Assembly (NCBI GenBank): GCA_030180135.1
Contig: CM058234.1
Location: 32,150,766-32,214,765, forward strand
Length of the DNA: 64,000 nt
Origin: Orychophragmus violaceus
Lineage: Eukaryota > Streptophyta > Magnoliopsida > Brassicales > Brassicaceae
Direction: 5' to 3'
The position numbers were made by a program, and so were the translations under genes. This document shows, one piece after another, positions 32,265 to 43,950 of this stretch (the stretch's first letter is position 1; each line of letters opens with the position of its first letter). The notes under the pieces were generated by a model that worked only from the letters and a program-made list of their open reading frames with translations, ran no database searches and had not been told where the DNA came from.

Positions 32265-32304
<40 letters not shown>
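32265..32304. repeat. (AT)n microsatellite
   Basis: About 40 bases of uninterrupted AT dinucleotides inside the CACTA element. Confidence 0.95.
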
Positions 32305-32307
<3 letters not shown>

Positions 32308-32599
32308 AATATTCATTAGATATAGCTACGAATAGCCATGAAAATATGTCGTAGCTATATTTCCGCATTTTTTGTCGTAGCTATTCGTAGCTATTGGTTT
32401 CCACGGACATGTCATAGCTATCCGTAGCTATTTTGCTACGAATAGCCACAAATTGAATTCATGGCTATATAGCTACGGATAGCTACGAAATGACTACGGG
32501 TATATTCACGGCTTAATTCGTAGCTAGCCGCGGCTTAAAAAATGTAGCTACGAAATTTTCGCAGCTAATCCGTGGCTACGAGACAGATTTCTTGTAGTG

Positions 32600-33421
32600 C
32601 GCATCCGAAGATCTGTCCTCCGCCGTCCCTGCTCGTTGTTCTTCTGCCTGCTTGCACCGCTCCTCCGCTTGAGTCTCCTTGGACTTCGACGTACCCGTGT
32701 AGCTATTTGCTTTTTTTCTCCACTGCAGCTTCGTCACTCATCTCCACCGTTCATGGTTTCTTCCCCGCCGCGGCTTCTGATCTCTGTTAGGCTCGTCGAT
32801 CTAGATCCACCGCCGTGGTTGTGGTGGTTGGAAGCGTCGCCTTCGAGATTTGCTTCATCTCCTTTTTCAAATCCGCAACTGATGTATGGATCTATCTCTA
32901 CTCAGCCACTCAAGGCTTCTTCTCCGTCGCGATTTCTGGAATGCTGGTGTTTGACTAGTTTAAGTCATATTGAAAGATTCACTCTTTTTAGGTTTCAGCT
33001 AATGTCATCCATTTTACCTCTTTATAAGGATGTTAAACTTGTTTTTAGCTCACCCTTGCCTCTTTATGAGGATTTCGTTACATTGTCTCTTTATGAGGAT
33101 CTTGACACCTTACCTCTTTATGAGGATCTTGTCACATTGCCTCTTTATGAGGATATTGATACTTTGCCTCTTCGTGATGATTTTGTTATCCTATCTCTCT
33201 ATGAGGATTTTGGCTCCTTTACGGAGTTCTCTTCTCCCTTGTATTCACCATTTGTTTTAAATAGTTGTGTTGCAAGGGGTGTCATCAAAGACTCATCTGA
33301 TAGGTGTTTAATCGTCTATGTAGCCATTATGGAGATGGGAATTTGTGCACTTGTTGCTTTTCCAATCTCGGGTGTTCGATCCAGTACTCACGGCTTCATC
33401 TTACTTAATGAATTTAGTTAA
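32600..33421. other. LINE-like or unclassified segment with 27-bp tandem repeat
   Basis: Continues the sequence broken at 29881 by the CACTA element. It is open on + for 274 codons (32597-33421), but the first codons belong to the transposon end and no domain is recognised. From about 33059 to 33215 a 27-base unit built on CCTCTTTATGAGGAT recurs about six times, with a diverged copy at 33017, giving Leu-Tyr-Glu-Asp repeats. The unit contains a short palindrome (CTCTTTATGAG-like). Confidence 0.35.
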
Positions 33422-33706
33422 CATCGATTTTTTCGAGTAAAAACTCGGATTGAGGTTCAGGTTAAGTATTATCCGATACCCAAAAAACTTAACCTTACGC
33501 CCCATTTGGGTAGAACCAAATTGGATCTGAGTTTTTCTTTTAGCGGGGTTTTTCCATAATCCATGTACTACAAGGGCATACAATAGTTGCCCGTAAATTC
33601 TCCAATGCATCCAAGTATAGACTTGTATAGTAGGTGTTACAAAAGGAGCCAAGAACAATGGAATACAAAAGTGTAGCGTGTATGAATAAGAAAACCACAC
33701 AAACAA
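33422..33706. other. Region 3' of the FOCL1-like gene
   Basis: Includes GGTTCAGGTTAAGTATTATCC and GGGTAG phrases like the relic at 1190-1340, then sequence 3' of the FOCL1 stop. I see no canonical AATAAA on - within 200 bases of the stop. Confidence 0.35.
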
Positions 33707-35034
33707 TCACTTGCAAACTGTGAATTTGCAAGTCCCCGAATTAGCCTTGATGAAACGAATAGCGGTCATGAGAACATCGTGCTGCGAGTTCCCTAGGAGA
33801 GCCAAATTCGTATGTGTGATCACAGCGATGGAGTTATAAGGAAAGCCAAGAGAATTGTATGAATTGAGTAATGCAGTCGTTGCCTCCCTTAAGAGAGTCT
33901 TGTAGGCTTCTCCTCGCCCGTCAAGCGCTTCACGTACTGTCATATCAGCACCATATCTCCTCCCGGCTACTAGTCCGAACGCAACTGCGACCTTTGTGTC
34001 TGGACCTATCACCCTCCAGTAGCATCTGTACTCAGGTCTTATCCACAACCTATATAAGTCACAAAGGCAAAATGTTATCAAAGAATAATATTAAGTATGT
34101 TGACAATATTGTCTTGTACCAAAAAGAAAACCGAACTAAAACCAAACTTAGTACAACCGAACCAAATAAATTAAAATTCAAACCGAAGAAAAAACGAAAT
34201 GTACAAGCCTAATTTGAAATGTGCTTATATATAAATCAGAGAGAAAGCTCACTGGTGAGAACAAGCTGATGGCTCAACAAATGGAACTGGGGGGATTGAA
34301 GGAAAAGGTGGAAGCTTAAACTGAGGAGGCGATGCGGGTGGAGGAGGACTAATGACTGGGGCTTGAGGAGGAGGCAAGACCGGGACCTGAGGGACTGGAG
34401 GCAAAGGTGGAAGCTTAACCTGAGGTGGCGGTGTGGCTTGAGGAGGAGGCATAACCGGGACTTGAGGAGGAGACATAACCGGAGCTGGCTGTGGTTTAGG
34501 ACAAGAAGACATTGGCTGAGCCGGCTGAGCAAGAAGTGCATCCGCAGCGAACATTTCAATCCCAAAAAAGCTAAACATTAGTTTAAGTTTCTGTGCAGGG
34601 CCTGAAGCAATGCTGCAACTACTACTTGAGCCCTGTTGTGGACCTCCATTGTCTGAAACCTGAGCATAACAGTTACTCAGATCCGGTGTCCCGTCGAATC
34701 TCATTACATATCCTCCTAGCCAATTAGTAGTCTCTTCTCTTGACATATAGACTTGTCCATTTTCATCAGAACATGTGACACTAACAGTGATTCCTGCAAG
34801 AAACCAACATCATATCTTAAGGAACAAGCATAAAAACAGCAAAAGAAAAAAAAAACAGTGTTAACAATGTTGTTATAAATTACCAGAGACAGGAAAATCG
34901 AACAAAGATCTCTCTCCATCCTTGCATTGGTCACAAAACACCGACCCTGTAACAGTGGCATATCCTGTAACTCCATTTACGGCTAAACATAGAACAAGAA
35001 AGGCGAAAAAGAGGAGATTGTGATTTGGATCCAT
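33707..35034 (-). CDS. FOCL1: FOCL1-like Ole e 1/proline-rich cell wall protein (3 exons)
   Basis: Exons on -: 35034-34884, 34793-34253 and 34049-33707. Introns start GTAATT and GTGAGC and end TTGCAG and TATATAG. Together they give 344 residues. Residues 1-24 are a signal peptide (LLFFAFLVLCLAVNGVTG). Residues 25-140 are an Ole e 1-type domain with GSVFCDQCKDG. Residues 141-228 are Pro-rich with a repeated PPPQ..KLPP module. Residues 232-344 are a conserved C-terminal domain (YRCYWRVIGPDTKVAVAFG, LLREATTALLNSYN). In A. thaliana FOCL1 (At2g16630) is a secreted wall protein needed for the stomatal outer cuticular ledge. The choice rests on domain order and on TOC132 being the neighbour. If intron 2 is not removed, a TGA follows directly at 34249-34251. 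Confidence 0.8.
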
Positions 35035-36180
35035 TTGATTTCTCTGAACTATAAGCAATAAAGAACAAGAAGAAGAAGAGAAAATGAGTAGTTATGATAG
35101 TGTTAAAAGCCAGCAGATAAAAAAAAAAAAGAGTAAATAAAAAGGAAATCATCAACCTTCAACTGCTAAAATATTAATTGAGGTTATTGACAAAGACAAA
35201 AAAAACTAGTACTAGTTTATGATTGTCTGAACATGAGAGTATTCGTACGAGTCAAGAACATTAATGTTATGTTCCTGCCTCCAAAATTTTTGTAATGGAT
35301 TCTTAGTCATCTCCCCAACCTTTTGTGCTGAGCAATAAATATTTTCTTCTTAAAATTTGGTTTTTGATAATTGGTTTTGGGTTTTAGTTATTGGTTCGAA
35401 GGTTATTGGTTCAGCGCAATCAATACTCTCGAGACTTTGTATGAATATAGTTGTGTCGAGCTGTAGTAACTAATGTGAACACAGTCCCACACACAACACG
35501 TGAGGTGTGAAATAAAAGAAGAAAATTTTACACGACGTGTGCAGTTCTTGACACATACCCGCACGTATTTAACAAAGTTTAACTATCTTTTTTTTTTTGA
35601 TAAAGACCAAAGTTTAACTATCAATCTATCGAACCAATGTTTTTGCAGTTTCATGGAGATGTTCGGCTATTTTTCTTTAATTAAGAAAATAGATCTTGTA
35701 GTGTAGGAAAGTCATGCATTTGTATATATTATCAGCATGAATTATAAAGATGTCTGTTTCGTTACATGTGGAAATGTTATTTCACATTAATGCTTATTCC
35801 ATGATGGTAATTAAACAAGTATTGGTGTCACAAGTTTTATCGGGGCGAGGAAATACAAATCTAGAACCATGGGAGGAGCTTAGTGATGTTGGAGGTATTG
35901 ATGTGAAGAATAGATCCTTGGACTGTGGACAGAATTTCTGTGGAGTTTGTAACTCCAGTGTTAACAGGGGAGGTGTTGTCTGAAGCAGACATGGTGAAGA
36001 TGAGAGTATCAGACGGCTAGAAAGAGAAAAGAAAAAAAGAAAAAACTTAGGTTTGATCAAGGATACCATATAATGTTTAGGGAATGAGTTGCTTGTATTA
36101 TTGATATGAGTATGGCATATATACAATAGCGTACGTACCGTGATTGGAGTTAATCATGTAATGACATATCTTCTTTCCTC
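35035..36180. other. Upstream region of the FOCL1-like gene
   Basis: No complete gene. On - the likely 5' UTR is pyrimidine-rich (CTTCTTCTTCTTGTTC near 35070). A copia gag relic lies at 35861-35992. I could not fix a TATA box. Confidence 0.4.
35861..35992 (-). pseudogene. Short copia gag N-terminal relic
   Basis: ATG at 35990-35992 begins a 43-codon frame whose end, ILHINTSNITKL, is typical of the N-terminus of copia gag proteins. It then runs into unrelated sequence and a stop. No LTRs were found around it. It is a small remnant, not a functional gene. Confidence 0.5.
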
Positions 36181-37384
36181 TAATACTAACTTGAGTGAGA
36201 TGGGGTCGGCTGTCCCCATAATAAATTTTTAATTAATGTAATTTATTAAAAAAGATAATTATTGCCCTCATACCAACTAAAATATATGCCTCCATTAGTC
36301 TCTTTCCTTTGTTCAGTTACTTTAAAAAAAAATCTATATAATTGAATTTTGTCCATCCAAATTTGATAGATAAATATATTTACTTTCATATTTCTATTAA
36401 ATCATTTATATGAATGCATATATTCAATATGTTTAATCAATAAATATGTGTTCACATATTATTAACATATCTAAAAGACTTACCTATTTTAACACTTTTT
36501 CTTATATTATTATGCAAAAATATAGTTTTAAGTTTAGTTAACTCTAGACTTTTCAAATGAATTCAATACCTATTTTTTATAAGATTATTTATTTTGTAAA
36601 ATATATGACAATAATGTTCTACAATATGAAAAATGTTCTACAATATGTTTACAATGCTATAAAATGATTCATCACATATATAATATACATAACTTCTTTG
36701 ATAAAGGTGGTAACTAACTAACCAAAATATAACAAATTAAGAGAAAAATTAGTTTTTTTAACTCTTCTTTATAAAAATGTAATGTTTTGCCATAAAAATT
36801 TGTTATTGTTAGTTTTATAGATTTTTTCTTTAAAGATCAAGATTAAAAATATATAATGTACCTATTTGTACATTTTTATGTTTTATTTATGTTTTTAAAA
36901 TATTGTATTTTAAATTTAATAATATTTTAGTTTAAATATGTTTGCCCCCGATTAAAATTATTTCTGGCTCCGTCACTGTCTACAACTGTTTACGATAGAG
37001 AGAGAAAAAATAAAACGCAACAAGCTAACGTGCAGTGGAATAAAATTTCCTGGTGTTTTGTGAACCGGTGAAAAATATATATAAATGTTGATAATAAAAA
37101 TGAAAGTAATCAAAATGTAAATTAAATGAGAACACTTTTATTACGTGGAAAACCTCTTCAATAATGTGATGAGTAAAAACGATGACACAATAATCCACTA
37201 AAATTTCATTATATTAATGAATATGAATTATCCACCGAAAATAGATTATGAGATTCATATTCCAAAGAAAGCTTGAAACAAAAACAATCACAAAGGATCA
37301 TCAGTTCACTAAGATTCTAGCCACCAATTGAAAACCCTACTATATACATCAAAGATGAACAAAAATCAGCTAACACAAAAGTTA
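36181..37384. other. AT-rich intergenic region, transposon relics
   Basis: Very AT-rich, no coding frame. The text GCCCCCGATTAAAATTA then GGCTCCGTCACTG near 36950 and TTACGTGGAAAACCTC near 37140 resemble ends or leaders of decayed plant transposons. No boundaries can be drawn. Confidence 0.3.
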
Positions 37385-38407
37385 ACATATAGCCTTTAGC
37401 CATCGCCGACAAACTTTGTCGATCTTGCTGCCTCCAGGCACCCCTCACCGGCGTCGTGGAGGCTCCCCTCTTTTTCTTCTTCCTTTTTCGTTGCTTCTGT
37501 CGTTGAGTCTCTGCCTTGTTTCGGCTCTGGTTTCCTTCGGTGTCGCGTGGTGGAGCTTCATGTGTCGCGACAAGTGGCAGCGGAGCTCAGGATATCATCT
37601 CTAGGTTGGGATTAACGGCTGATTCTCCTTGGATCTGGTTTCGCACGAGGATTGCAAATACAATTCTATGAGCAGCCTCTGTCTTATTCCCTATCTTGCT
37701 GTCTCTTAGGTGGTTCTGCTCCGTTTCTTAGTTGGGATCTAGTGGATTGGGTGGTTTGATGATGGATGTACCTCCGTTCATGTACCAGCCAGAGTCTTCT
37801 GGTCTTGCTTTATGGTCAGGTCTTCGGTGGTTAGATCTCTCTTTGTGGCTGGTAAGAGTCTGCTTTCTTTTATCTCGTTGCCCGATTCTTCATCCCGTGG
37901 ACCGGTGAGGTTCTTCCCTTTTTGGTGGTGTACCTTCTATATTCTTGCGGTTTTGCAGTGGTTTCTCTTGAGGTGGTAGAGGTTTTCCTTCTCGGTGCAA
38001 TATCCAATGAGGATACAGTCTGGTTCACCTCCTCTGAGGTTTTTGCTGCTAGTCCTTGTTTGAGATATCATGTTGGTATGGGTTTTGTCTTGTAAGGTGA
38101 TGTCAGTGAGTCGATTTTTTTATTGGAGGCGTGGAGTGGTGAGGAGGTCTGGAGATGTAGGAACCGTCTCAAGATTCGAGTAATCTTGCTGCTTTGAGGA
38201 GATTGGCGGGTAATATAAGGATGTTCAGGTGGTGGTTGTCATCAGCGCCGGTTTCTGCCTGGTCAGATCTGCTTTCAGTTTTCTTCTCTCTGTCTTCTCA
38301 CTACCAATCAAATCCAGCTTTTTTGTTCTTAGTCTTTGCCGACTTTTCTCTTCTTTCTCTGGCCGGTGGTGGTTTATGCTGATCTCTTTTGGCTATGGCT
38401 ACATTGG
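37385..38407. other. GC-richer unclassified block
   Basis: Composition differs from its surroundings (richer in G, C and T, with CTTCTT and GGTGGT words). Small + frames (62-68 codons) have Ser/Leu-rich low-complexity products and are not convincing. It resembles untranslated parts of Brassicaceae LINEs, but no conserved domain supports this. Element F begins at its right edge. Confidence 0.3.
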
Positions 38408-39511
38408 TGATATATCATGGTTTTTGAGTTTTTAAATATGATATAACTCTTTGTTATCGAGACTTTATGTGTTTTTGGAGTCTTTTCAGGTGTTTTACAG
38501 GTTTATGTACATTTGAAGCTTAATTGGACGTTTTGGGAGCATTTGGAGCAATTATGGCTGCGGCTGCATAGTGCGTCGGTCGACGCACCCCTGTTGCAGA
38601 ATTTTGAGCACAAAAATCTGCATTTTTACAGAATTACATTTTATGCCCCAAAGTTTCTCAGTTTTACAAAAAGGCCAAGATCGTGTTTAGACTTTATATT
38701 AGGGCCATTCTTTAGGCTAAGTTTATTCTACATTCATAGAGTTTTAGAGAGAGAGATTTATAGCTTTTTGGGGTTGATCATATACTAGACATAGAGAACA
38801 TTTCGAACCCCTTTTATTCTTCTATTGACCTTTTTATGCTTTCTATTTCATATACGATTTCTATTTCATTGATCATTACCTGTTAGGTTTAGGGATTTCA
38901 TGGAATATTAGGTTACTTGATTAATTGGGATTCATAACTTCTAGTTTTTCACCTAGGTTGATCTTAAAGCTTAATCTAAACTGGCCACTTGTATTATTCA
39001 TGTTAGGTTGATTGGTGCAACGAAAGTTGATTAATCTACTAGAAAAGAACCTAGATGAGCAATTATTCTATTCGCAAAGAAATTTGGTTTAGGAAAATTG
39101 TGTACGAAGGAACCTGAGATTAATGCATGTTTAGGATCTCTAAATTTTGCAACGAAAGTTGGTTTGCTAGGTTTCTAGACATAGTTATGATTCACAACGA
39201 AATTTGGTCTATTATACTTCTGTGATTCTAGTTCTAGAATCATTCTTTATTAGATCCCGATTAATTGATTTGTCTGAATTCCTGATTTTCTGAGAACTCC
39301 CTTGACCTGACGCTTCGCTTGCTTGATTTACAAACCGTCTGCTTTACTTTATGCATTGTTTACTGCTTTCATGATTGTTATGCTTAGCTTAATTCGACAC
39401 TCTATAATCTATCGTAAAATTCTTGAGTCTCTGTGGATTCGACCCCTATATACTATAGTAACTTATGTGTACTTGTAGTGTAGCTTTAGGGATTAAACTT
39501 TGAGCATATCA
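38408..39511 (+). repeat. Element F 5' LTR
   Basis: 1104 bp. It contains a TCGGTCGA dyad at 38571-38588 and four GCAACGAAAGTTGGTT-type words (39017, 39071, 39149, 39193), the reverse-complement counterpart of the AACCAAATCTCTTTGC words in E. Confidence 0.85.
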
Positions 39512-39517
39512 AGTTTT

Positions 39518-39535
39518 TGGCGCCGTTTCCGGGGA
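39518..39535 (+). other. Element F primer-binding site (tRNA-Asp type)
   Basis: TGGCGCCGTTTCCGGGGA, one mismatch to the tRNA-Asp complement used by E. Confidence 0.8.
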
Positions 39536-39877
39536 CTCTTTTGAGTCTTCGATAGATTTGAGTTTACAATTGAGATTACGCTTTTCGTTTTTTCTATTTT
39601 ATTAACTTCTCTTCTGTTTTGTCTCGTTTCTTGAATTTCAGGTTCGACAAAGAACACGTGCATCGATCGACACTCTTCTTCATCGATGGACACAGCCCCG
39701 ACTCAGCTTCGAGCGACGCTCTGCTAGCGTCGGTCGACACACTTTGCGTAAATCAGACAGTTAATGCATGATCGCACACTAAGGAGTAATCGGGATAAAT
39801 AGATCATTTTTCTTCGAAATCAGGAGCTTGCAAGGATAGAGAGAGAGAGAGAACATGAAAGCTGAGAGAGAGAGAAC
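39536..39877 (+). other. Element F 5' leader
   Basis: Non-coding leader with three TCGATCGA-type dyads (39660-39741) and a duplicated GAGAGAGA/ACATGAAAGCT stretch just before gag. Confidence 0.5.
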
Positions 39878-42319
39878 ATGAAAGCTCAGAAACCACTAAA
39901 GATGTGGAATCCCAACGTTGTGATATTGATACGGGATGAACAAGGTGTTCTGAGGGATACAGAGAACAATCCTTACAACAATCAGGGCCAGAGAGTTGAT
40001 ACGGATGGAAATGTCATTGTCCAACAAGTTGTTGAGGAACCTGTTGTGCTTGTGGGCGCAGGAAAACAAGATGGAGGAGCAGGAGATGCTAATGCACAAC
40101 CTAACACACTAGTTGGGAGGACTCTTGCTGATTAAAACAAACCGAACGAGTTCTATGCTAATAGGTCTGTGATTGTACCTCCTCCCATTAAGAGGAATGA
40201 TTTTGAGCTGAAGACTTCTTATTACACTCTTGTGGGACAACATCTCTTTCATGGATTCCTACATGAGCACCCTGTGAACCATATTGAGAAGTTTGAGTCT
40301 TTGGGCACATGATGAAACACAATGGAGTGAGCTATGACTTCTTGAGCTGTAAGCTTTTCGAACACTCTCTTGGAGGAAGCTGCAAATTAGCTGAAGCATA
40401 TTCCACCTGGGACTCTAACTACTTAGGATGCAGTTAAGAGGAAGTTCCTTAGACACTTCTATGATGATGCTAGATTTTATCGGCTGGGAGAGGAGATTTT
40501 ACGCTTCAAACAGGGACCTATAGAGGCCCTCAAATCCGCTTGGGTAAGGTTCAAGATGTACCACAAAGAGTGCCCTCATCATGGTTTCTCTAAAGTTAAG
40601 CTGCTGGGCATTTTCTTCAGAGGTGTTGATTTGTGGTATGAGATGGCTTTGGAAGCTGCTAGCAATGGAAACTTCAATACCAAATCTCCATAGCAAGCTA
40701 AGGAGATGATTGAAAACTTGGTGTATAGAAATAGCACTAAGAATGCTGATTCGGAGAGGAAGAAATCAGGTGTAAAGATGGATGGAACACATATTACAGA
40801 GATGAAAGATAAGATTGATTCTGTCCATAGCATTCGAGTTGGGAAGAAGCAAGTCCATTTTGCTGCAGATGTAGAGACTTTTGGACAGGTTGATGAGTCT
40901 GAGAACGTCAATTACATAGATCAAACTGGTTATCAAGGTCAGAGATATGGAAATCAGCAGGGACAGGCTTTTGGGTACACTCCAAAGCCTGCATTTCAGA
41001 GACCTTTCGAGCAGAACAGCTCATTCTCCAGAGACTATAGTTCTTCTTCATATCAGGCTCCTCCTCCATAAAATGAGCAGTCTGACAAGATGATGAGTCT
41101 GTTGGAATAGCTTTTGGAAGGTCAGCAGAAGAGTACAGTTGACTTAAATGGAAAGATAAACGCTATGTACCTGGATTTGAATGGGAAGATTGAGTCTCTG
41201 AGCACTCATGTAAAGAAGCTAGATGTTCAGGTTCATCAAACTGTTGGAGCAGTGCAAAGGCAAAATAGATCTGGAAGAACTGAGCATAAGCAATATGTCA
41301 ATGCTGTCATTGTAGAGAATGAAGTTGATATAATACATGAGGAAGAAGACATCATAACTGCTTTTCTGGACGAATTGTCTCTGTCCGCAGGATTCGTCGA
41401 TCGACACACCCTTGGTGTCGATCGACACACACCTAACACGAAGGAAAGACCTGCTTTTAAACGGCCAGCATCATTCGATACATCTTCTGCATCGGTCGAC
41501 GCTAATCACAGACGGATTCAAGAACCTGCAAAAGTGCCAAAACGAGTCTATAAGCCTCCTGTACCCTATCCTAAGGCTCCTAAGAGGTCCAAACATGAGT
41601 TAAATGAAGCTAAATGCATGGCAGGGATGGATAAGAAGTTTGTTAAGATCTCACTAACTGATGCCTTGAAGATACACCCTTCTCTGCAGAGATGTGCGAA
41701 GAAGATGATATCCACATATGGAGATTTGAAAGAAGAGGTGTTGATGCTATCTAAGCAGGTCAGTGCAGTGCTACAGAACCAGATTCTAGAGAAGCTTCCA
41801 GACCCAGTTGTCTTTGTGCTAGACTGTTACATCTTTAAGGACAACTTCAAGCGTTCTCTGTGTGATTTAGGTTCTGGTGCGAATTTTATGCCATACTCTA
41901 TGGCTGTGAGTTTGGGACTCATGGATTTACAGCCTACTAGGATTTCTCTTATCCTTGTTGATCGATCGAAGAGAATTCCATAAGGAGTTGTTGAGGATAT
42001 TCCTATCAGAGTTGGAAAATAATTGATTCCAACAAACTTTGTGGTGCTGAAGTATGAGATTGAACCGGATGATCCTTTGCTGCTTGGTAGATCCTTTTTA
42101 GCTATTGCTGGAGCAGTGATTGATGTGAGGCGTGGTCTGATTGATCTACATTTGGGAGATAAGTCTTTGCACTTCAAGATGGATAAGCTACATAAATCCA
42201 CCATTGATGGACATAGTTTTAGTGTTGAGGTGGAGCCAGAGATTCAGATTGAAGAAGAGAAGATTGCGGTTCATCCTGAGCATGCTCTAACATCTTCAGA
42301 ACCTGCAACTTCTCATTAG
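39878..42319 (+). pseudogene. Element F gag-protease (several stops and shifts)
   Basis: MWNPNVVILIRDEQGVLRD at 39902 matches the E gag N-terminus. A TAA at 40133-40135 ends it and further gag pieces follow in shifted frames (FHGFLHEHP, CPHHGF). Intact stretches are 40706-41071 and 41114-41983. Protease is at about 41820-42150 (RSLCDLGSGANFMP, LLGRSFLAIAGAV) with TAA codons near 41981 and 42020. It ends at 42319. It cannot make a working protein. The missing polymerase part may reflect a deletion, or a family that always lacked it. Confidence 0.8.
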
Positions 42320-43950
42320 CAGAAAGCTCCAGACATTTCTCCTCCACCAAAGCAAAGGTATGATTCCTATAGACTTAAACCTCCTAATCTAATTTCTATG
42401 AATGCAAGAAAACGCAGTATCCCGCCCATGCTTCACTCCCACCCTGGTTCTATTCCTTCATTCCTTGGTAGAGTTCATGATCCTATTGCTTATACACCAC
42501 CTTGTATGAGGATACATTCGCAGAGGCACTCATTGTCCATGTTGAATTCACCTTCAGTCTGATCTCCTTCCCATAGTCAAGCTAATGACTAAAAACAAGC
42601 GCTGAGTGGGAGGCAACCCACTGGTGAGTCTGTTCTTACTTTATTTTTCATTTTGGTTTTGGTTGCTTTGATTTTTTATTCTTGTTTTGGTGTGTTCAAG
42701 GCGTGAGAAATATGTCAGTTTGAGATGTGTCCATCGACGCGGTCTTGTGCGTCGATCGATGCAGGGGTCGGACTCTACCAGCGGTTTGGACAACGGATGA
42801 ATTGTACCACGAGTTAATGAAGAATTATTGTCGTATGGATTGCGGTTCGGGCTGCGGTTCATAATGAACCGCGAGGAAACTAGCTCATGATCTGCATCGA
42901 TCGATGCGGTCCTGGGCATCGATCGATGCATATGTGCGATAGGTACGTGTTCTGCATTTTTAGACTTTGTTCATTCTGATTATTTGTTCTCCCGATCCCA
43001 AGCTTCTATAACACTGGGGAAAATGTTGTTTAAGTGTGGGGGAGGTAGTTACTGACACACCATTTTCTGTTTTATTATAGTCAGTTCAGTTGTTTTATTG
43101 AGTCAAACTTGAGTAAAAAACTATGACTTTTTGAGGAGATCACTACACTTGCGGGGACCTAAGTGACGTGGCCATTGGATGAGCTTGCAGAATGATCTCT
43201 GACTATTAGAAAACCCAACAAAGATCAACCTACAGAGGACATCCATATCACTTCAGGTATTCAAAGAATCCATTACTGACTTCACACTTAACTTGACTTA
43301 ATTTTTCTTACCTAGTGGCTTGGTATACTTTGAGTCGGATTCCTCTGCTAGTTCTGACACAGCTTGTAAACCTGACTAAGTATGGTTCCCTTCTCCCCTT
43401 CCTTAAAAAAAAGAGATAAACTGCGGATAAGCTAGTAGCTTCGAAGTGATCACATGAGTGGTAGAGATCCCTATTACCTCTTGTACATTCATGGAATGTG
43501 TCCAAATTACATCCCAATGCGAGAAGAGCAATGATAAAAAACTAAAAAAATGATACCCAAATGGAAAAATCAGTTGCTAAGGAAGAAAAAGGAGAAGAAA
43601 GGAACAAAAAAATGATAGTATGGTGGTTAGATGCTAACAGAGTAAGAGTCCATGTGTTCTTTGATCATTACTCCCTAGGTGAGACCGCACTTATTAGATT
43701 ATAGAAGTCAGTATGGTGAATTTGAATACTTTTAATCTGATTGTGGAGTTTACTTAGGACAGTTGCTAAGTGTGGGGAAATTATATGTTGGTCTTGATTT
43801 CTTCAGGTTCATTTTTCATGTGGATTACTAAGGGGAATCTGAGTGTAGTACTTCAACGATGAAACGAGTTTCTGAAGTTTTCAAACTTCTTCTCCTTATC
43901 TTATTTTTATGTTTTGCTTGAGGGCAAGCAAAGGCTATGTGTGGTGGATT
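42320..43950 (+). other. Element F 3' non-coding region
   Basis: Hairpin AGTGGG-AGGCAA-CCCACT at 42605-42622. TCGATCGA-type dyads at 42727-42763 and 42893-42930. PPT-like tracts at 43030-43045 and 43766-43780, with the PPT proper at 43936-43950. From 43030 on it is colinear with 17797-18744 of E in reverse. Confidence 0.7.

Larger units (their letters stand above)
29882..32599. mobile_element. Non-autonomous CACTA (En/Spm-type) DNA transposon
   Basis: Terminal inverted repeats are CACTACAAGAAAT (29882-29894) and ATTTCTTGTAGTG (32587-32599). A 3-bp target duplication CGC lies at 29879-29881 and 32600-32602. The subterminal ~300 bases at each end are packed with TAGCCACGA/TAGCTACGAAT words in both orientations, as expected for CACTA transposase-binding regions. 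The 2.7 kb contains no transposase frame. The middle is AT-rich with TTTAGGG-like words, plus one GC-rich block. Confidence 0.9.

Noticed and set aside
32597..33421. 274-codon + frame as a host gene
   Set aside because: It starts in the CACTA terminal repeat, has no recognisable domain and carries a tandem repeat; kept only as an unclassified segment.
34249..34746. Proline-rich frame as a separate extensin-like gene
   Set aside because: Splice sites join it in frame to the signal-peptide exon and the C-terminal exon, so it is exon 2 of the FOCL1-like gene.
35794..36126. 110-codon - frame that could be a small secreted peptide
   Set aside because: A different frame of the same stretch reads as copia gag N-terminus, which explains the sequence better.
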